Below, one piece after another: positions 12,325 to 14,073 of a stretch of DNA of 14,073 nt. The DNA comes from Deinococcus sp. (GTDB taxonomy: Bacteria > Deinococcota > Deinococci > Deinococcales > Deinococcaceae). Position 1 is the stretch's first letter; the number at the start of each line of letters is the position of its first letter. The translations under genes were made by a program, and so were the position numbers. The notes beneath the pieces are model-generated. The model was not told the DNA's origin. It did not search any database and saw only the letters and a program-made list of their open reading frames with translations. The stretch is taken from positions 1 to 14,073 of the forward strand of contig NZ_JANYGJ010000105.1 in assembly GCF_025362455.1 (NCBI RefSeq), in the 5' to 3' direction.

Positions 12325-13065
12325 CTACCGTCTCAGCGCCGCTTCCAGATAGGCCACGTTCATATGCTCGGCGTTCCAGTCCACGGCCTGCATCAGACCC
12401 TCGGTGTGGGGCAGGCCCGCGTTCATGACCCGTTTGGTGCCTTCCAGGGCTCTGGGGGGCAAGCCGGAGAGGTGCAGGGCCAGCGCCTCAGCACGGGCGT
12501 AGAGGTCGTCCGGGGTAGCCAGGACTTCGGTGACGAGGCCGATTCTCTCAGCCTTCGCGGCGTCGATGGCCTCGCCGGTCAGGGCCAGGTGCCGCGCCCA
12601 GCCCTGGCCGACGATGCCCGGCAATCTCTGGAGGCCGCCCAGGTCGGCGGTGATGCCGAGCCGGACTTCGGGGAGGCTGAAACGGGCGTCCGCGCTACAT
12701 AACCTGAAATCGCAGGCGAGGGCCAGCTCTAGCCCGGCGCCGATGCACCAGCCATGCACGGCGGCGATCACCGGAATGGGCAGGGCGGCCAGGCCCTCGA
12801 AGGCGGCGTGCATGGGGACGACCACGGCGCGGAATTTCGCCCGGTCGCCCAGCGCGTCGGCCAGACCCGCCGCCGAGGTCTTGAGGTCGAGTCCGGCGCT
12901 GAAAACGTCCTCGCCGCGAACGATCAATGCGCGGGCGGGGGCGAGTCGGGGCAATGCCGCCGCCATCTCGCGCCAGAAGTCCGGCCCCATGACGCCTTTG
13001 CGGGCCGTGAGGGTCAGCGTGGCGACCTCACCGGAGAAGGCGAGCCGAAGCGCATTGTGACTCAT
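12325..13065 (-). CDS. Crotonase, delta(3,5)-delta(2,4)-dienoyl-CoA isomerase-like
   Basis: The 246-residue protein belongs to the enoyl-CoA hydratase/isomerase superfamily. The CoA-binding and oxyanion-hole segments are DVFSAGLDLK (53-62) and VHGWCIGAGLELALACDFRL (103-122). The following EVRLGITADLGGLQRLPGIV (133-152) closely matches the dienoyl-CoA isomerase motif EV.VG..ADVG.LQRLP. With rat ECH1 as reference, Glu133 and Asp141 fall at the positions of catalytic Glu196 and Asp204, with the same 8-residue spacing. Glu113 falls at Asp176 with the same 20-residue spacing, a conservative change. This favours isomerisation of 3,5- to 2,4-dienoyl-CoA over simple hydration. The ATG at 13065 has TAGACT 6 nt upstream. 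A 2,4-dienoyl-CoA reductase-like gene follows downstream, which would use the product. Confidence 0.87.
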   Translation of the reverse strand: MSHNALRLAFSGEVATLTLTARKGVMGPDFWREMAAALPRLAPARALIVRGEDVFSAGLDLKTSAAGLADALGDRAKFRAVVVPMHAAFEGLAALPIPVIAAVHGWCIGAGLELALACDFRLCSADARFSLPEVRLGITADLGGLQRLPGIVGQGWARHLALTGEAIDAAKAERIGLVTEVLATPDDLYARAEALALHLSGLPPRALEGTKRVMNAGLPHTEGLMQAVDWNAEHMNVAYLEAALRR

Positions 13066-13071
13066 GATCGG

Positions 13072-13077
13072 AGTCTA
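13072..13077 (-). promoter_or_regulatory. Putative leaderless -10 box for the crotonase gene
   Basis: TAGACT is followed by ccgatc and ATG at 13065. It is located in the 33-bp gap after the upstream membrane protein gene. Confidence 0.5.
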
Positions 13078-13098
13078 GCGCCGAATGCTGGACCGGGT

Positions 13099-14073
13099 TC
13101 AGGAAAGAAGCTGAACATAGATCGTCAGGCCCAGCGCCAGCAGCCCCATGCTCAGAAACCCATTGCCCAGGCTGACCCACCAGGCTTCCCGGCGCCGCCA
13201 CACGGCCAGTCGCAGTCCGCCGAAGACCAGCGAGCCGCCCAGTGCCAGCATCAGGCCCAATGCGAAATACCCGGTAAATTCGTTGCTCTGACTGACCGAG
13301 GAAAAGATTGAGATGAGCATCAGCACCACCAACGCACCCAGCAAAAGGCCCAGTGCGCCCAGGATACGAGAACTCCACCAGTGAACGGTCATCAGGTAGA
13401 GTAGCCCAAGCACGAGCGGGCCGCCGAGCCACTGAAACACCTGCGTCTGCCAGGGCACCGGCTCTGGCGGGGTCGGAGGCGGCAGCGGCGTCGGTTTCTC
13501 AGGGTAGATCAGTGGCTCGCCTGCGCCCCCTTTCGGCCAGACGGTGAGCTGGTAGCCCTCCGCCATGCCGGGCAGCAATTTGATCTCGGTCCTGTCTACG
13601 GCGTCCAGCGAGGCCACAGCGGGCTTGAGGCGGGGATCGGCGCAACTACTGCCGTTCCAGTCGGCTTCGAGCGTACCGACCTCGATGGTGTAAAGGGCCA
13701 GCGAGGTCTGACAGGCCCTCATCACGGCTGGGGCTATGGCGAGGGCCAGTTCTTTTTGCTGCCACGCCGCCGACGGGGGCCGTGGCTTGACCCTGGGACT
13801 CTGCGCCTGGCTACCGGTCCAAACCCTCCCGGTGATGTCGGTCACACTGACGCGGTAGTCGTCCAGTCCGCCGTTGCCCAGCTCGACCCGGCTCCCGGTG
13901 ACGGCGGGACTGCTCGACGCGCCGTAATACGAGCTTTGCATGTCGAACGCGAGGTCGTCGCAGCTCAGCTCCCCGGTCAGCGCCTTGAATCGCTCAGGGT
14001 GCCTGATCTTCGCCACTGCTACCGCCGTGATGCAGCCTTGCAAGTAGCGCTGCGCCTCCAGCGGCACGTCCAG
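13099..14073 (-). CDS. Membrane protein of unknown function with two Cys-pair domains, N-terminus outside window
   Basis: The frame is open to the window edge, so the true start is not visible; residue numbers here count from the GTG at 14067. The N-terminal part contains two similar segments. Residues 6-80 run QRYLQGCITAVAVAK...ELSCDDLAF...DDYRVSVTDITG, and residues 109-181 run LAIAPAVMRACQTSLALY...SSCADPRL...EGYQLTVWPKGG. Each has two Cys 23-24 apart and then a Tyr-x-[VL]-[ST]-V strand. A proline-rich linker (PEKPTPLPPPTPPEPVPW, 189-206) leads to four membrane helices (about 210-232, 235-257, 266-289 and 295-320). The Cys pairs suggest disulfides, so the N-terminal domains are probably outside the cytoplasm; they look vaguely like type IV pilin C-terminal domains, but this is a weak impression. 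I recognise no family. Crotonase follows 33 bp downstream. Confidence 0.75.
   Translation of the reverse strand: MDVPLEAQRYLQGCITAVAVAKIRHPERFKALTGELSCDDLAFDMQSSYYGASSSPAVTGSRVELGNGGLDDYRVSVTDITGRVWTGSQAQSPRVKPRPPSAAWQQKELALAIAPAVMRACQTSLALYTIEVGTLEADWNGSSCADPRLKPAVASLDAVDRTEIKLLPGMAEGYQLTVWPKGGAGEPLIYPEKPTPLPPPTPPEPVPWQTQVFQWLGGPLVLGLLYLMTVHWWSSRILGALGLLLGALVVLMLISIFSSVSQSNEFTGYFALGLMLALGGSLVFGGLRLAVWRRREAWWVSLGNGFLSMGLLALGLTIYVQLLS

Overview
The window is a GC-rich bacterial chromosome segment that most likely comes from the genus Deinococcus. The evidence is the gene order rpoZ-coaBC-argR, the general character of the proteins, and a TANNNT -10 box 6-9 nt upstream of most start codons. That spacing is the signature of leaderless mRNAs, which are known to be very common in Deinococcus. 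Almost everything is housekeeping or metabolic. I see no phage genes, no CRISPR array, no rRNA or tRNA, and no obvious defence system.

Layout. 1-1136 (minus): crcB (fluoride channel) followed by xseA (exonuclease VII large subunit, cut by the window edge). 1223-2314 (plus): a CorA-type divalent cation channel with an unusual N-terminal insert. 2334-2953 (minus): a frameshifted small lipoprotein gene, and upstream of it a 45-residue two-helix membrane protein. 3013-4016 (minus): a second CorA-family gene, preceded and overlapped by a proline-rich 25-residue reading frame with a strong ribosome binding site. 4017-4763: about 750 bp without a convincing gene, containing a 171-bp element with 13-bp terminal inverted repeats. 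4764-7094 (plus): rpoZ with a terminator, a 131-bp palindromic element, coaBC, and argR with a palindromic operator. 7091-7738 (minus): a DUF4291 gene broken by an in-frame TAA. 7805-9457 (minus): an exonuclease/endonuclease/phosphatase-family membrane protein followed by a PIG-L/LmbE deacetylase. 9509-11302 (plus): an M3 oligopeptidase. 11312-13065 (minus): a dienoyl-CoA isomerase-like crotonase and a 2,4-dienoyl-CoA reductase-like SDR. 13099-14073 (minus): a partial membrane protein of unknown function with two similar Cys-pair domains.

How the genes work together. The two convergent CorA genes point to Mg2+/Mn2+ handling. The crotonase and SDR form a plausible auxiliary beta-oxidation pair for unsaturated fatty acids. 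coaBC supplies CoA, rpoZ is a core RNA polymerase subunit, and argR is probably autoregulated.

The most notable features are: the near-uniform leaderless promoter architecture, including two places where the upstream gene's TAG stop is also the first half of the next gene's -10 box; the proline-rich leader frame before the second CorA, which recalls MgtL/CorL-type leaders but may instead be a frameshifted N-terminus; a CoaBC with no cysteine at all; two MITE-like elements, one of which supplies the coaBC -10; and three disrupted reading frames within 14 kb.
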